From Maribellus luteus (GTDB lineage: Bacteria; Bacteroidota; Bacteroidia; Bacteroidales; Prolixibacteraceae): a stretch of DNA of 64,000 nt. Position 1 is the first letter of the stretch, and each line of letters opens with the position of its first letter. The notes under the pieces are model-generated. The model made no database searches. It was not told the origin of the DNA and worked only from the letters and a program-made list of their open reading frames with translations. Positions 16,418 through 24,766 of the stretch are shown one piece after another. The DNA lies in NCBI RefSeq assembly GCF_003576475.1, contig NZ_QWGR01000004.1:248001-312000 (forward strand), given 5' to 3'. A program made the position numbers and the translations under genes.

Positions 16418-18430
16418 ATGACCCATAAGTTCTTCATTTTTTGTCTGTTTTGTCTTCTGTCCTCAGGAGTTTCCTTCTCTCAGGATTGGCAGCAAATTCG
16501 CTCAGCAGAAGAGGTGTGTTCTGCTTACCCTGAGAAAATGGAGTACATTTTTGAGAACCTGGATCTCAGTTATCCCGGGCTGGAGAAAGTAAAAGAAGCT
16601 TTTGATAAAGATGAGTTGTCCAGGGCCTGTTCCTTGTTGCTGGAGTATTATGAAAAAAGTGATAATGCCCGGCGACTAAAAAAGCAGCAACCCAATGTAT
16701 CGTCGCAAAATACATCATTGGGCGATTCCATTTTGCAGGATATTTATGTATTTCAATTGGTAGGGGCAAGGGTTCCCCGGGTGGATGATGGTCATCTTAA
16801 GTGGGACTACACCGGTCCTGAGGACGATATTGAATGGGCATGGATGCTAAACCGTCATCATCCGGTGAGTTTTATTTTTTCTGAATATTTCAAAACTGGT
16901 AATCCACAGTACGCAAGATACATCGATTGGTTTGTTAAGGACTGGATCATCGAAAGCTGGCCCTATCCGGCAAAAAAAAGCAGTACTGCAATGTGGCGTG
17001 GCCTTGAAGTGAGTTTCAGGGTGAAAATGTGGTCGCAGGTGTTTTACGGACTAATGAGTACTGATTACATCTCGCCGGCAACACGGCTGCTGATTTTGAG
17101 TAGTTTGCCTGATCATGCCGATTATGCACGCAATTTTCATGCACAGGGCAACTGGCTGACCATGGAAATGTCGGGATTGGCTACTTTAGCTACTTCGTGG
17201 CCCGAATTCAAAAAGTCTTCCGAATGGCTTAAATATACCATCAATGCCATGACCGAAAGCATGAAGGAACAGGTTTATCCTGATGGTGTTCAGACCGAAC
17301 TTACTTCGCATTACCACAGTGTGGCCCTCGGAAATTTTTATCTGTTTTATGAAATTTGCGAACAGGCCGGGGTAGTATTGCCGGAGCATTTTACCAGCCA
17401 AATTGAAAAGATGTGGAATTATACTGCCTGCACCATGCGCCCCAATGGAACGGGTTTGTTAAACAACGATTCTGATCTGGATTTTAACCGGGATCGGGTG
17501 CTTAAAGCCGCATCACGATATGGGCGTACCGACTGGGAATATATTGCATCGAACGGAGAAAGTGGCACCAAACCTGAATCCGGGCTTTCGTTTGTTTATC
17601 CATGGGCCGGGCAGTTGATTTCACGAAGCGGATACGATGCCGGTGCACAGTGGTCTTTTTTCGATTTTGGCCCGTGGGGAAGCGGCCACCAGCACAACGA
17701 TAAATTACATATTTCGGTATCAGCTTACGGACGGGATTTGCTGGTTGATGCCGGGCGTTTTGCCTATCGCGGTGAAGTAGCCGAAAAATTCAGGGGGTAT
17801 GCCAAAGGCTCACAGGGACACAATGTGTTGCTTATCGATGGCAAAGGGCAGGCACCAGGCCCGAAGGTTGCTGAAGAACCGGTTTCGCCAACTGATTACC
17901 AGATTTCAAAAGACAACGATTTTGCCCGGGGATCATTTGAAGATTTTAAAGGATTGGAAGGCAAGAGTAAGCACACGCGCACACTCTTTTATTCCCGCGG
18001 AAATTTTTGGGTAGTGGTCGACCAGGTTTCGACCGACCAGCCCCGGAAAATTGAGGCGCTTTGGCACTGGCATCCTGACTGCCAAGTTCAGATCCGGGAG
18101 CAAAAGGTTTTTTCGGTGAATGACTATGGAAATTTGCAGATTATACCTGCTGACAATACAAAATGGTTGGTTCAGAAGATTGAAGGTCAGGAGAAACCTG
18201 AAATTCAGGGCTGGTACAGCAGGGAATACAATACGTACAAGCCCAACGCGGCAATCGTTTATTCTACAGATATTGAGGGAGATTCCACATTTGTTTGGGT
18301 GCTTTTTCCTTCAGAAAAGTCGGAATCCGGAGTTCAGGCTCAAATTGTTTCAAAATCAGCGAAAGAGATAAAAGTGAAGATCACCAATCAAGACAACAAG
18401 GAATGGGAAGTTGCGGTCCCTCTGAAATAA
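16418..18430 (+). CDS. PL12-type heparinase III-like lyase
   Basis: 670 aa from the ATG at 16418, preferred over the upstream GTG at 16352 because it gives a clean signal peptide (FFIFCLFCLLSSGVSFSQ). It has an N-terminal alpha/alpha toroid and a C-terminal beta-sandwich. Asn245 (GNWLTMEMSG), Tyr299 (TSHYHSV) and His424 (SGHQHND) reproduce the spacing of the catalytic Asn240/Tyr294/His424 reported for Pedobacter heparinus heparinase III. It should act by syn- or anti-elimination on glucuronate-hexosamine or related glycans in the periplasm. The next gene starts 14 bp downstream, so they form an operon. Confidence 0.82.
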   Translation: MTHKFFIFCLFCLLSSGVSFSQDWQQIRSAEEVCSAYPEKMEYIFENLDLSYPGLEKVKEAFDKDELSRACSLLLEYYEKSDNARRLKKQQPNVSSQNTSLGDSILQDIYVFQLVGARVPRVDDGHLKWDYTGPEDDIEWAWMLNRHHPVSFIFSEYFKTGNPQYARYIDWFVKDWIIESWPYPAKKSSTAMWRGLEVSFRVKMWSQVFYGLMSTDYISPATRLLILSSLPDHADYARNFHAQGNWLTMEMSGLATLATSWPEFKKSSEWLKYTINAMTESMKEQVYPDGVQTELTSHYHSVALGNFYLFYEICEQAGVVLPEHFTSQIEKMWNYTACTMRPNGTGLLNNDSDLDFNRDRVLKAASRYGRTDWEYIASNGESGTKPESGLSFVYPWAGQLISRSGYDAGAQWSFFDFGPWGSGHQHNDKLHISVSAYGRDLLVDAGRFAYRGEVAEKFRGYAKGSQGHNVLLIDGKGQAPGPKVAEEPVSPTDYQISKDNDFARGSFEDFKGLEGKSKHTRTLFYSRGNFWVVVDQVSTDQPRKIEALWHWHPDCQVQIREQKVFSVNDYGNLQIIPADNTKWLVQKIEGQEKPEIQGWYSREYNTYKPNAAIVYSTDIEGDSTFVWVLFPSEKSESGVQAQIVSKSAKEIKVKITNQDNKEWEVAVPLK

Positions 18431-18444
18431 ATAACTATAAACGA

Positions 18445-19848
18445 ATGAAAATTTTACACTTGTTTTTCGCCTTGCTCTTTTTTATAGGTCCTTATTTTGT
18501 GGCGGCTCAATCATGGTTCACGCTGAATAACACCAAAATCGACGGTTACCGCGCCATTTGGTTCGAACTCAATCAGAAATACGAATACGGCGATAAATAT
18601 TCGGGCGCCTTGGGAACATACACTGCCAAACATACTCCGTTGGCTATTTATTCAAAAAAGGCCGATAAAACCTTTTTTGTTTATGGCGGAACAACTAGCA
18701 AAGACGAGCGCCATTTACTTTGCATGATCGGCGAATTCAATCATAAAACCGGAATGTTTTCCAAACCAACGGTAGTGTACGATAAACAGAAAGTGAACGA
18801 TCCACATGACAATCCTTCATTGTTGATAGATGATGCAGGTTATGTCTGGGTGTTTGTAAGTGGAAGAGGCCGGTCTCGGATGGGATTTAAGTTTAAAAGC
18901 AAAAAGCCATTCAATATCGATGCTTTTGAACAAATTACTGAAGAAGAAATGACTTATCCGCAACCGTGGAATACCAGTGATGGATTCTTCCATTTCTTTA
19001 CCAAGTATTCGGGAGTGCGGCAGTTGTATTACGAAACCAGCACCGACGGAGTCCACTGGACCGACGATAAATTGCTGGCCGCTATCCCGGTCAATTCCGG
19101 TGAAAAATCGGGGCACTACCAAACCAGCGCCGTTTTTCAAAATAAAAAACTGGGTACTTTTTTCAACCGGCATCCGCAGGGGAATGTGGACAAACGCACC
19201 GATTTGTACTACGTTCAAACCGAAGACTTTGGGAAGAGCTGGACAAATGTCAACGGGGAAGTACTGGAATTACCCTTGTTGAAAATGGAAAATCCAGCCC
19301 GGGTGATCGACTATGCCTCGCAAGAGAAAAATGTGTACATGAAAGATATGGGATTCGATAAAAGCGGGAATCCTGTTTGCCTCTATATTCGAAGTAATGG
19401 CCACGAACCGGGCCCGGTAAGTGCACCTTACGAATGGTGTGTCACCCGGTGGGACGGCAAAGAATGGCAGACTTCAGTGGTCTCCGAATCGGACCACAAT
19501 TACGACATGGGCAGTTTGTACATCGGCAAAAAAGAATGGAAAATTGTCGGCCCGACAGAACCCGGTCCGCAGAAATGGGGGGTAGGCGGCGAACTGGCTG
19601 TTTGGAGCTCAACCGACAAGGGAGCCAGCTGGCAGAAAGTGAAAACCTTAACGCACGATAGTCCTTTAAGTCATTCTTATGTAAGGCGGCCTGTGAATTA
19701 TAAAGCGCCATTCTGCTTTTTCTGGGCCGACGGAAATTCGCATGAATTCAGTAAGTCGGAACTCTACTTTGGTGATTTTGAGGGAAACATCTGGAAACTC
19801 CCTTACGAAATGAAGGATGATTTTGTTAAACCAACTAAAATTCAATAA
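18445..19848 (+). CDS. BNR_4 beta-propeller protein (PL24/PL25-like)
   Basis: 467 aa from the ATG at 18445, which gives the signal peptide LFFALLFFIGPYFVAAQ; longer in-frame versions start inside the preceding gene. The mature protein has BNR-type blade motifs and the segment NDPHDNPSLLIDDAGYVWVF (about 118-137) typical of the BNR_4 family. Ulvan lyases of PL24/PL25 have this fold and keep a catalytic His in the comparable place (His121 here). Lyase activity on a glucuronate- or iduronate-containing glycan is likely but not certain; some BNR_4 proteins only bind glycans. The stop is 2 bp before the next ATG, so translation is tightly coupled to the PL15-like gene. Confidence 0.68.
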   Translation: MKILHLFFALLFFIGPYFVAAQSWFTLNNTKIDGYRAIWFELNQKYEYGDKYSGALGTYTAKHTPLAIYSKKADKTFFVYGGTTSKDERHLLCMIGEFNHKTGMFSKPTVVYDKQKVNDPHDNPSLLIDDAGYVWVFVSGRGRSRMGFKFKSKKPFNIDAFEQITEEEMTYPQPWNTSDGFFHFFTKYSGVRQLYYETSTDGVHWTDDKLLAAIPVNSGEKSGHYQTSAVFQNKKLGTFFNRHPQGNVDKRTDLYYVQTEDFGKSWTNVNGEVLELPLLKMENPARVIDYASQEKNVYMKDMGFDKSGNPVCLYIRSNGHEPGPVSAPYEWCVTRWDGKEWQTSVVSESDHNYDMGSLYIGKKEWKIVGPTEPGPQKWGVGGELAVWSSTDKGASWQKVKTLTHDSPLSHSYVRRPVNYKAPFCFFWADGNSHEFSKSELYFGDFEGNIWKLPYEMKDDFVKPTKIQ

Positions 19849-19850
19849 TC

Positions 19851-21779
19851 ATGAGAAACCTCGTTGTATTTATGGTACTTATCAGCTTTTCGCTGCATGG
19901 TTTTGCTGAAGAAAAGCGCGATTTACTTCAAAAGGAAGCGACTAAGATCGATCTGGCAGCTTCGCTGGTGAAAAACTTTTCGGAGTTAAATTTTCCAACG
20001 TATGAAAACCGCAGTTTCTGGAACAATCTTCCGGCCGAAGTCAGGAATGAATATATTGAAGAGGCCGAGGAAGCGTTGGATTACAACTGGCCGGTGGTAA
20101 AGGCCACCGATTACTTGGAAATCATCCGATCGGGCGACCGCCGTCAGGGGGCGTATGCAGCGCCGCAAAGGGTACTGCTTGCTCTGGTAATGGGAGAACT
20201 GGCTGAAGGGGAAGGCCGTTTTACCGACCAGATTGTGAACGGCGTTTGGTACTACAGCGAGCAAACCTGGTGGGGTTGGTCGGCGCATTTAACAGCTCAA
20301 AAGGCGCCGCATGGTTTGCCCGATGCCGACGAACCGGTCATTGACCTCGGCGTTGGCGAAATTACCAACATCCTTTCGTGGACCTGGTTCTTGTTCAAAG
20401 ACGAGTTCGACAAAATTCACCCGCTGATTGCCAAAAGGTTGAAAAATGAGATTATGAAAAAGGCGGTGGTCCCCTACTACGAACGCAATGATTTCTGGTG
20501 GCAGGGATTGGATGGAAGCAGATCTGTAAATAACTGGAATCCATGGACAAATCATAACATGCTCACCGCCATTTTAATCCTGGAAGACGATCAGGAGAAG
20601 AAAATTGCAGGAGTTGAAAAGGTAGTGCGTTCGCTGGATGCTTTTACAAACGATTATCCGGCAGATGGAGGTTGCGATGAAGGTCCTTCTTATTGGGGAA
20701 GGGCAGGGGCTTCTTTGTACCAATGCCTCGATTTATTGAAAAGAGCTACAAATGGCAAATTTGACGTATTTGATAATTCCCTGATTCAAAACATGGGAAG
20801 CTACGTTTACAAAGCATACATCAGCTATCCTTATTTTACAAACTTCGCTGATGCTGATGCGACAACCGGTGGCCGTCCGCAAATCATTTACAGCTATGGG
20901 AAAGACATCGGCGATCCCATTATGCAGGGTTTTGGTGCGTTCCTGGCAAAAAAACAGGATTGGGGAACGAAAGCTCCGGGCGGTAAAGTTGACGAGCAGA
21001 TAATGCAGCTGATGTTTTTAAAGGAAATCGCCAATGCAAAAGCAGAAGAACCACTCATAAGCGATTTTTGGTTGCCTGATTTACAGGTTGCCGGCGCTCG
21101 AGATAAGGCTGGCTCATCTGAAGGTTTCTTCTTTGCTGCCAAAGGCGGACACAATGCCGAAAGCCACAATCACAACGATTTGGGAACATGTGTATTGTAT
21201 TACAATGGCAAACCCTGTCTGGTGGATATTGGCCGTGAAACTTACACTGCAAAAACTTTCAGCCGCCGTCGTTACGAAATCTGGACCATGCAGTCGCAGT
21301 ACCACAACCTGCCCAAAATCAATGGCGTTGACCAAAAAGAAGGTCGCAATTTTGTAGCAACCAACTCAACATTCAAAGCCGACTCAAAAAAAGCTGTATT
21401 CTCAACAGATATTTCAAAAGCTTATCCTGAGAGGGCACAAGTGGATAAATGGATTCGCTCTTACACACTGGAGCGTGGAAAGCGCTTTTTGATCAACGAT
21501 GGTTACGATTTAAAAGATGTAGTGGAACCGTCGACTCTGAACTTTGTAACTTGTTGTAAGGTTACCGAAGATGGCGCAGGTAAGTTAAAGCTTGAGGGCG
21601 ATGGATTTACCATTAACATGGTTTACAACCCGAAAGTGCTTACTCCAAAAATCGAATTCAACGAAATAACCGACAGTGGCCTGAAAAGATACTGGAGCAG
21701 CATCACCCGGATTGTTTTCACCGTCAACAATCAGAAAGCCAGCGGCAAAAACGAGATTGTGGTGACAGCAGCAAAATAG
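19851..21779 (+). CDS. Heparinase II/III-family lyase, PL15-like
   Basis: 642 aa with a signal peptide (LVVFMVLISFSLHGFAEE). The toroid region contains VNNWNPWTNHNML with Asn227/228 and Asn234, then DEGPSYWGRAGASLYQ with Tyr281, and HNAESHNHNDLGTCVLYY with His434, His439 and His441. This Asn-Tyr-His order and ~640-aa length resemble the PL15 group, which includes exo-acting heparin/heparan and alginate lyases. An exo-lyase acting on oligosaccharides in the periplasm is the most likely role. It is coupled to the upstream propeller gene (2-bp gap) and 55 bp before a PL38-like gene. Confidence 0.75.
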   Translation: MRNLVVFMVLISFSLHGFAEEKRDLLQKEATKIDLAASLVKNFSELNFPTYENRSFWNNLPAEVRNEYIEEAEEALDYNWPVVKATDYLEIIRSGDRRQGAYAAPQRVLLALVMGELAEGEGRFTDQIVNGVWYYSEQTWWGWSAHLTAQKAPHGLPDADEPVIDLGVGEITNILSWTWFLFKDEFDKIHPLIAKRLKNEIMKKAVVPYYERNDFWWQGLDGSRSVNNWNPWTNHNMLTAILILEDDQEKKIAGVEKVVRSLDAFTNDYPADGGCDEGPSYWGRAGASLYQCLDLLKRATNGKFDVFDNSLIQNMGSYVYKAYISYPYFTNFADADATTGGRPQIIYSYGKDIGDPIMQGFGAFLAKKQDWGTKAPGGKVDEQIMQLMFLKEIANAKAEEPLISDFWLPDLQVAGARDKAGSSEGFFFAAKGGHNAESHNHNDLGTCVLYYNGKPCLVDIGRETYTAKTFSRRRYEIWTMQSQYHNLPKINGVDQKEGRNFVATNSTFKADSKKAVFSTDISKAYPERAQVDKWIRSYTLERGKRFLINDGYDLKDVVEPSTLNFVTCCKVTEDGAGKLKLEGDGFTINMVYNPKVLTPKIEFNEITDSGLKRYWSSITRIVFTVNNQKASGKNEIVVTAAK

Positions 21780-21834
21780 GCATCACTGATTTCTGATTGA
21801 GAGACTGCCGGGTCTTTCCTAAAAATTGAATAAC

Positions 21835-23028
21835 ATGGTTAAAAAGAACTATCTCATCCGGATTTTTATTGCAGCGGCATTCTTTCTTGCGATAGCTGCC
21901 TGCCAAAAAGAAAAGCAAGTCCCGCTGATTTCTGATGCGGAACAGAAATACATTGTTGAAAAGGCCACATCTTTTCTCGACAGTTTTCCGATCACGGTAA
22001 CTGATGCGATTTGCGAGCGCAGCGCGGGTGGGGCACACGATTTTTATTCGGAAGGAGATTACTGGTGGCCTGATCCTGAAAATCCGGATGGGCCCTACAT
22101 TCGGCGCGACGGCGAGTCCAATCCAGGAAATTTTACCGCTCACAGGGAGGCGATGATCCGTTTCAGTCAAGTAGTCGGAATAGAAACCTCTGCCTATCTG
22201 CTGACGGGTGATAAGAAATTCGCGGCGGCTGTCGGTAAACACCTCGCAGCGTGGTTTGTAAACCCGAAAACGCGGATGAATCCCAGTTTGCTTTATGTTC
22301 AGGCCATAAAAGGAAGGGTTACCGGACGCGGTATTGGAATTATCGATGCCATTCATTTGGTTGAAGTGGCGCGTTCTGTAGAAATTCTGGAGAAAAACGG
22401 GGCTTTGCCTGAAGCGTTTATCGCAGAAGTAAAAAGTTGGTTTGGGGAATTGGTCACATGGTTGACGACACATCAATACGGCATTGATGAAATGAACGCG
22501 AAAAATAACCACGGCACCTGCTGGGTAATGCAGGTGGGTGCCTTTGCCCGGCTGACGGGCAATACGGAGGTGCTGGCATTGTGCCGCAACCGGTTTAAAG
22601 ATGTGCTGCTGCCCGGGCAAATGGCTGCCGACGGTTCGTTTCCTCAGGAAATTGCCCGGACAAAACCTTACGGCTATTCCATTTTTAACCTTGATGTTTT
22701 TATGGCAACTGCGGAAATTTTATCCACTGACACGGATAATCTCTTCACATATATTACTCCGGACGGACTGACGCTGGAAAAGGCAGCTGAGTTTTTGTAT
22801 CCGTTCATAAAGGATAAATCCACGTGGCCTTATCCGCCCGATGTAATGTATTGGGACGAATGGCCGGTGCGGCAGCCGTTTTTGCTGTTTGCCGGAAGGG
22901 CGTACCACAAACCGGAGTACCTTGAGTTGTGGAAAACGCTGGAAGGCTATCCGACAAACGGGGAGGTTTTGCGCAATTTACCGATTCGAAACCCCTTGCT
23001 TTGGCTGATGGAGAAACCGATAAAATAA
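21835..23028 (+). CDS. Alginate-lyase-superfamily lyase, PL38-like
   Basis: 397 aa from the ATG at 21835; a TTG at 21826 would add three residues. Lipoprotein signal with Cys23 (LAIAAC). The conserved DYWWPDPENPDGPYIRRDG segment (about 75-93) and Asn225-His226 in AKNNHGTCW mark the PF05426 alginate-lyase fold as found in PL38-like enzymes; Tyr279/Tyr281 in KPYGYSIFN are candidate catalytic bases. It probably cleaves glucuronate- or mannuronate-containing chains. It is the last gene of the lyase cluster and faces the convergent GH30 gene across a strong hairpin. Confidence 0.75.
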   Translation: MVKKNYLIRIFIAAAFFLAIAACQKEKQVPLISDAEQKYIVEKATSFLDSFPITVTDAICERSAGGAHDFYSEGDYWWPDPENPDGPYIRRDGESNPGNFTAHREAMIRFSQVVGIETSAYLLTGDKKFAAAVGKHLAAWFVNPKTRMNPSLLYVQAIKGRVTGRGIGIIDAIHLVEVARSVEILEKNGALPEAFIAEVKSWFGELVTWLTTHQYGIDEMNAKNNHGTCWVMQVGAFARLTGNTEVLALCRNRFKDVLLPGQMAADGSFPQEIARTKPYGYSIFNLDVFMATAEILSTDTDNLFTYITPDGLTLEKAAEFLYPFIKDKSTWPYPPDVMYWDEWPVRQPFLLFAGRAYHKPEYLELWKTLEGYPTNGEVLRNLPIRNPLLWLMEKPIK

Positions 23029-23036
23029 AGACTAAT

Positions 23037-23096
23037 AAAACCGGCTGTTTAAAATCCCATTTACTTATCAGGAATGAAATTTAAGCAACCGGTTTT
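23037..23096. terminator. Bidirectional hairpin terminator
   Basis: AAAACCGGCTGTTTAAA (23037-23053) pairs with TTTAAGCAACCGGTTTT (23080-23096): 15 Watson-Crick pairs, one wobble and one mismatch. The A-run on one side and T-run on the other allow termination in both directions. It lies between the convergent lyase cluster and GH30 gene. Confidence 0.75.
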
Positions 23097-23141
23097 GTAT
23101 TCCTTTTTGCCCCAAAGCCGTGAGATAACAGATGATGTGGC

Positions 23142-24620
23142 TTACATCACAACCGTCATAATAGAGCGAGGTAAACTCTGAAGTTTCGTGGCTTTTTCTC
23201 CAACCATCAACAGGTAGTCGTATTCTTTTTCTGAAAGATTGAGTACGACCACTGCCACCGATCCATCAGGATTTTTAAAAGCTGTTGTTTGCAGATCGTC
23301 ACGACTTGATGAGGCTGCAATTCTTTTGGCTCCTTCCCGGATGAATTTAGAGAAATGCCCGATGTAATAGTAGCTGTTAGTAAAAATCAACTCGCCGGTT
23401 TGTGTGTTGGCATGAACCGGGGCAAAGCAAAAGTTTCCTACGTGGTTTGGTCCACCGGTTTCATCCAGAATAATGTTCCAGTCGGTCCAGGCAACGGTTC
23501 CGCAGTTAAAATCATTCAACATCGAATAGCCGTAACGTTCACCCAAAGTCCAGTCATCAACTCTGTTCAGGTCGAATTTCTCCACACACCCTTCGGTAAA
23601 AACCAGTTTTGTTTCGGGATAGGCATCGTTTACCAGTTTCACGTTTTTAAACTGCATATCGCCACCTGTCCACGGTTCGTACCAGTGAAACCCTATTCCC
23701 CAAACGTATTTGGCTGCATCAGGGTCATTCAAAATAGTGGAAGCCCGCTGGAAAATCTGGTCGCGGTTGTGGTCCCAGGCAATGAGTTTCTTATCGCTCA
23801 TGTCGTTGTTGTGCAGTGTTGGTCCCAGGTATTTTTTTATAAAATCGCGCTCTTCATCGGCTGTATAAACACACGATTCCCACCTCTGCACCGCCATTGG
23901 CTCGTTTTGTACAGAAAGCCCCCACACCGGAATTCCACGTGCTTCGTACTCCTGAATAAACTTTACGTAGTAATTGGCCCACGGCTGTTTGTATTGTTCC
24001 AGCAGTTTCCCGCCGCGCAGTACATTGTTGTTGTCTTTCATCCAGGCAGGAGGACTCCAGGGACTAACAAATAATTTCAGTTTTCCGCCGGCAGCTCCGA
24101 TTGCTTCTTTTATAAAGGGAATACGAAACTCCTCATCATGCTTTACACTGAAAGTACTTAGCAACGAATCATTTTCTTCCACATAGTTATACGATGCGCT
24201 CGAAAAGTCGCAGCTGGCGATGTTCGTACGCGCAAAATCATAACCGATGCCTTCTTTCGGATCGAAAAATGAAGTTAAAATCTGCTGCCGGGTGGCTTCG
24301 GGCATTTTGTAAAAGGTTTCAGCCGAAGCGTCAGACAAAGCTGCGCCAATCCCCTCCATCGATTGAAAGGTTTTTGAAGGATCGATAAACACAAAGGGCT
24401 GTATTTCCAGCGGTTGATCTACTGACTGAAAAGCAAATTCACCCACGTCACTCATCCGAAGACTGGTGTCTTTCGCAGTTACAAATACCTGTGCCTTTTG
24501 CGGGTTAAACGATTGGGGAGCTTGTTGTTCGTTGCCGGTATTTTCCCGGTGGCTGCATCCGGCCAAAAGCAAAAGGGATGCGAGCAAGAGCTTAGCCAGC
24601 TTTTTCGAATGATTTCTCAT
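23142..24620 (-). CDS. GH30 family beta-glycosidase (GH30_3-like), first copy
   Basis: 492 aa, lipoprotein signal with Cys22 (LLLAGC). (Beta/alpha)8 barrel plus side beta-domain: QSMEGIGAALSDASA near the start, acid/base Glu240 in LSVQNEP, nucleophile Glu343 in LVFTEGCVE, and GHFSKFIREGAKRI in the side domain. Retaining GH30 enzymes of this type include beta-1,6-glucanases and beta-glucosidases. Gene content around it supports a beta-1,6-glucan role. It lies 146 bp after the stop of the binding lipoprotein, behind an intrinsic terminator, so it is probably expressed separately or by read-through. Confidence 0.88.
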   Translation of the reverse strand: MRNHSKKLAKLLLASLLLLAGCSHRENTGNEQQAPQSFNPQKAQVFVTAKDTSLRMSDVGEFAFQSVDQPLEIQPFVFIDPSKTFQSMEGIGAALSDASAETFYKMPEATRQQILTSFFDPKEGIGYDFARTNIASCDFSSASYNYVEENDSLLSTFSVKHDEEFRIPFIKEAIGAAGGKLKLFVSPWSPPAWMKDNNNVLRGGKLLEQYKQPWANYYVKFIQEYEARGIPVWGLSVQNEPMAVQRWESCVYTADEERDFIKKYLGPTLHNNDMSDKKLIAWDHNRDQIFQRASTILNDPDAAKYVWGIGFHWYEPWTGGDMQFKNVKLVNDAYPETKLVFTEGCVEKFDLNRVDDWTLGERYGYSMLNDFNCGTVAWTDWNIILDETGGPNHVGNFCFAPVHANTQTGELIFTNSYYYIGHFSKFIREGAKRIAASSSRDDLQTTAFKNPDGSVAVVVLNLSEKEYDYLLMVGEKATKLQSLPRSIMTVVM

Positions 24621-24701
24621 GACAATAATTTTTAAACTATTTTTTTTGACGTTTTAAATGTTCAATGTTGTCCGCAATCGGTGGTTCGAAAGCTTTTCTG
24701 T

Positions 24702-24746
24702 AAAAAAAGGCCGTGCACCATTCTCTCTGACGGCGCACGACCTTTT
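24702..24746 (-). terminator. Intrinsic terminator after the binding-protein gene
   Basis: On the minus strand a 15-bp stem (24746-24732 with 24719-24705, two G-U pairs) is followed by a U7 run (24708-24702). It begins about 20 bases after the stop of the binding lipoprotein gene at 24767. Confidence 0.85.
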
Positions 24747-24766
24747 CATCTCTGCATATATCTCTT

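Noticed and set aside
18295-18444. 50-residue N-terminal extension of the BNR_4 protein
   Set aside because: Overlaps the end of the PL12-type gene and would hide the signal peptide; the ATG at 18445 is the natural start.
21724-22620. 298-codon frame antisense to the PL38-like gene
   Set aside because: Fully opposite a well-supported lyase gene; its residues follow the complementary codon pattern and show no domain.
23355-24074. 239-codon frame antisense to the first GH30 gene
   Set aside because: Shadow of a gene with complete catalytic motifs on the other strand.
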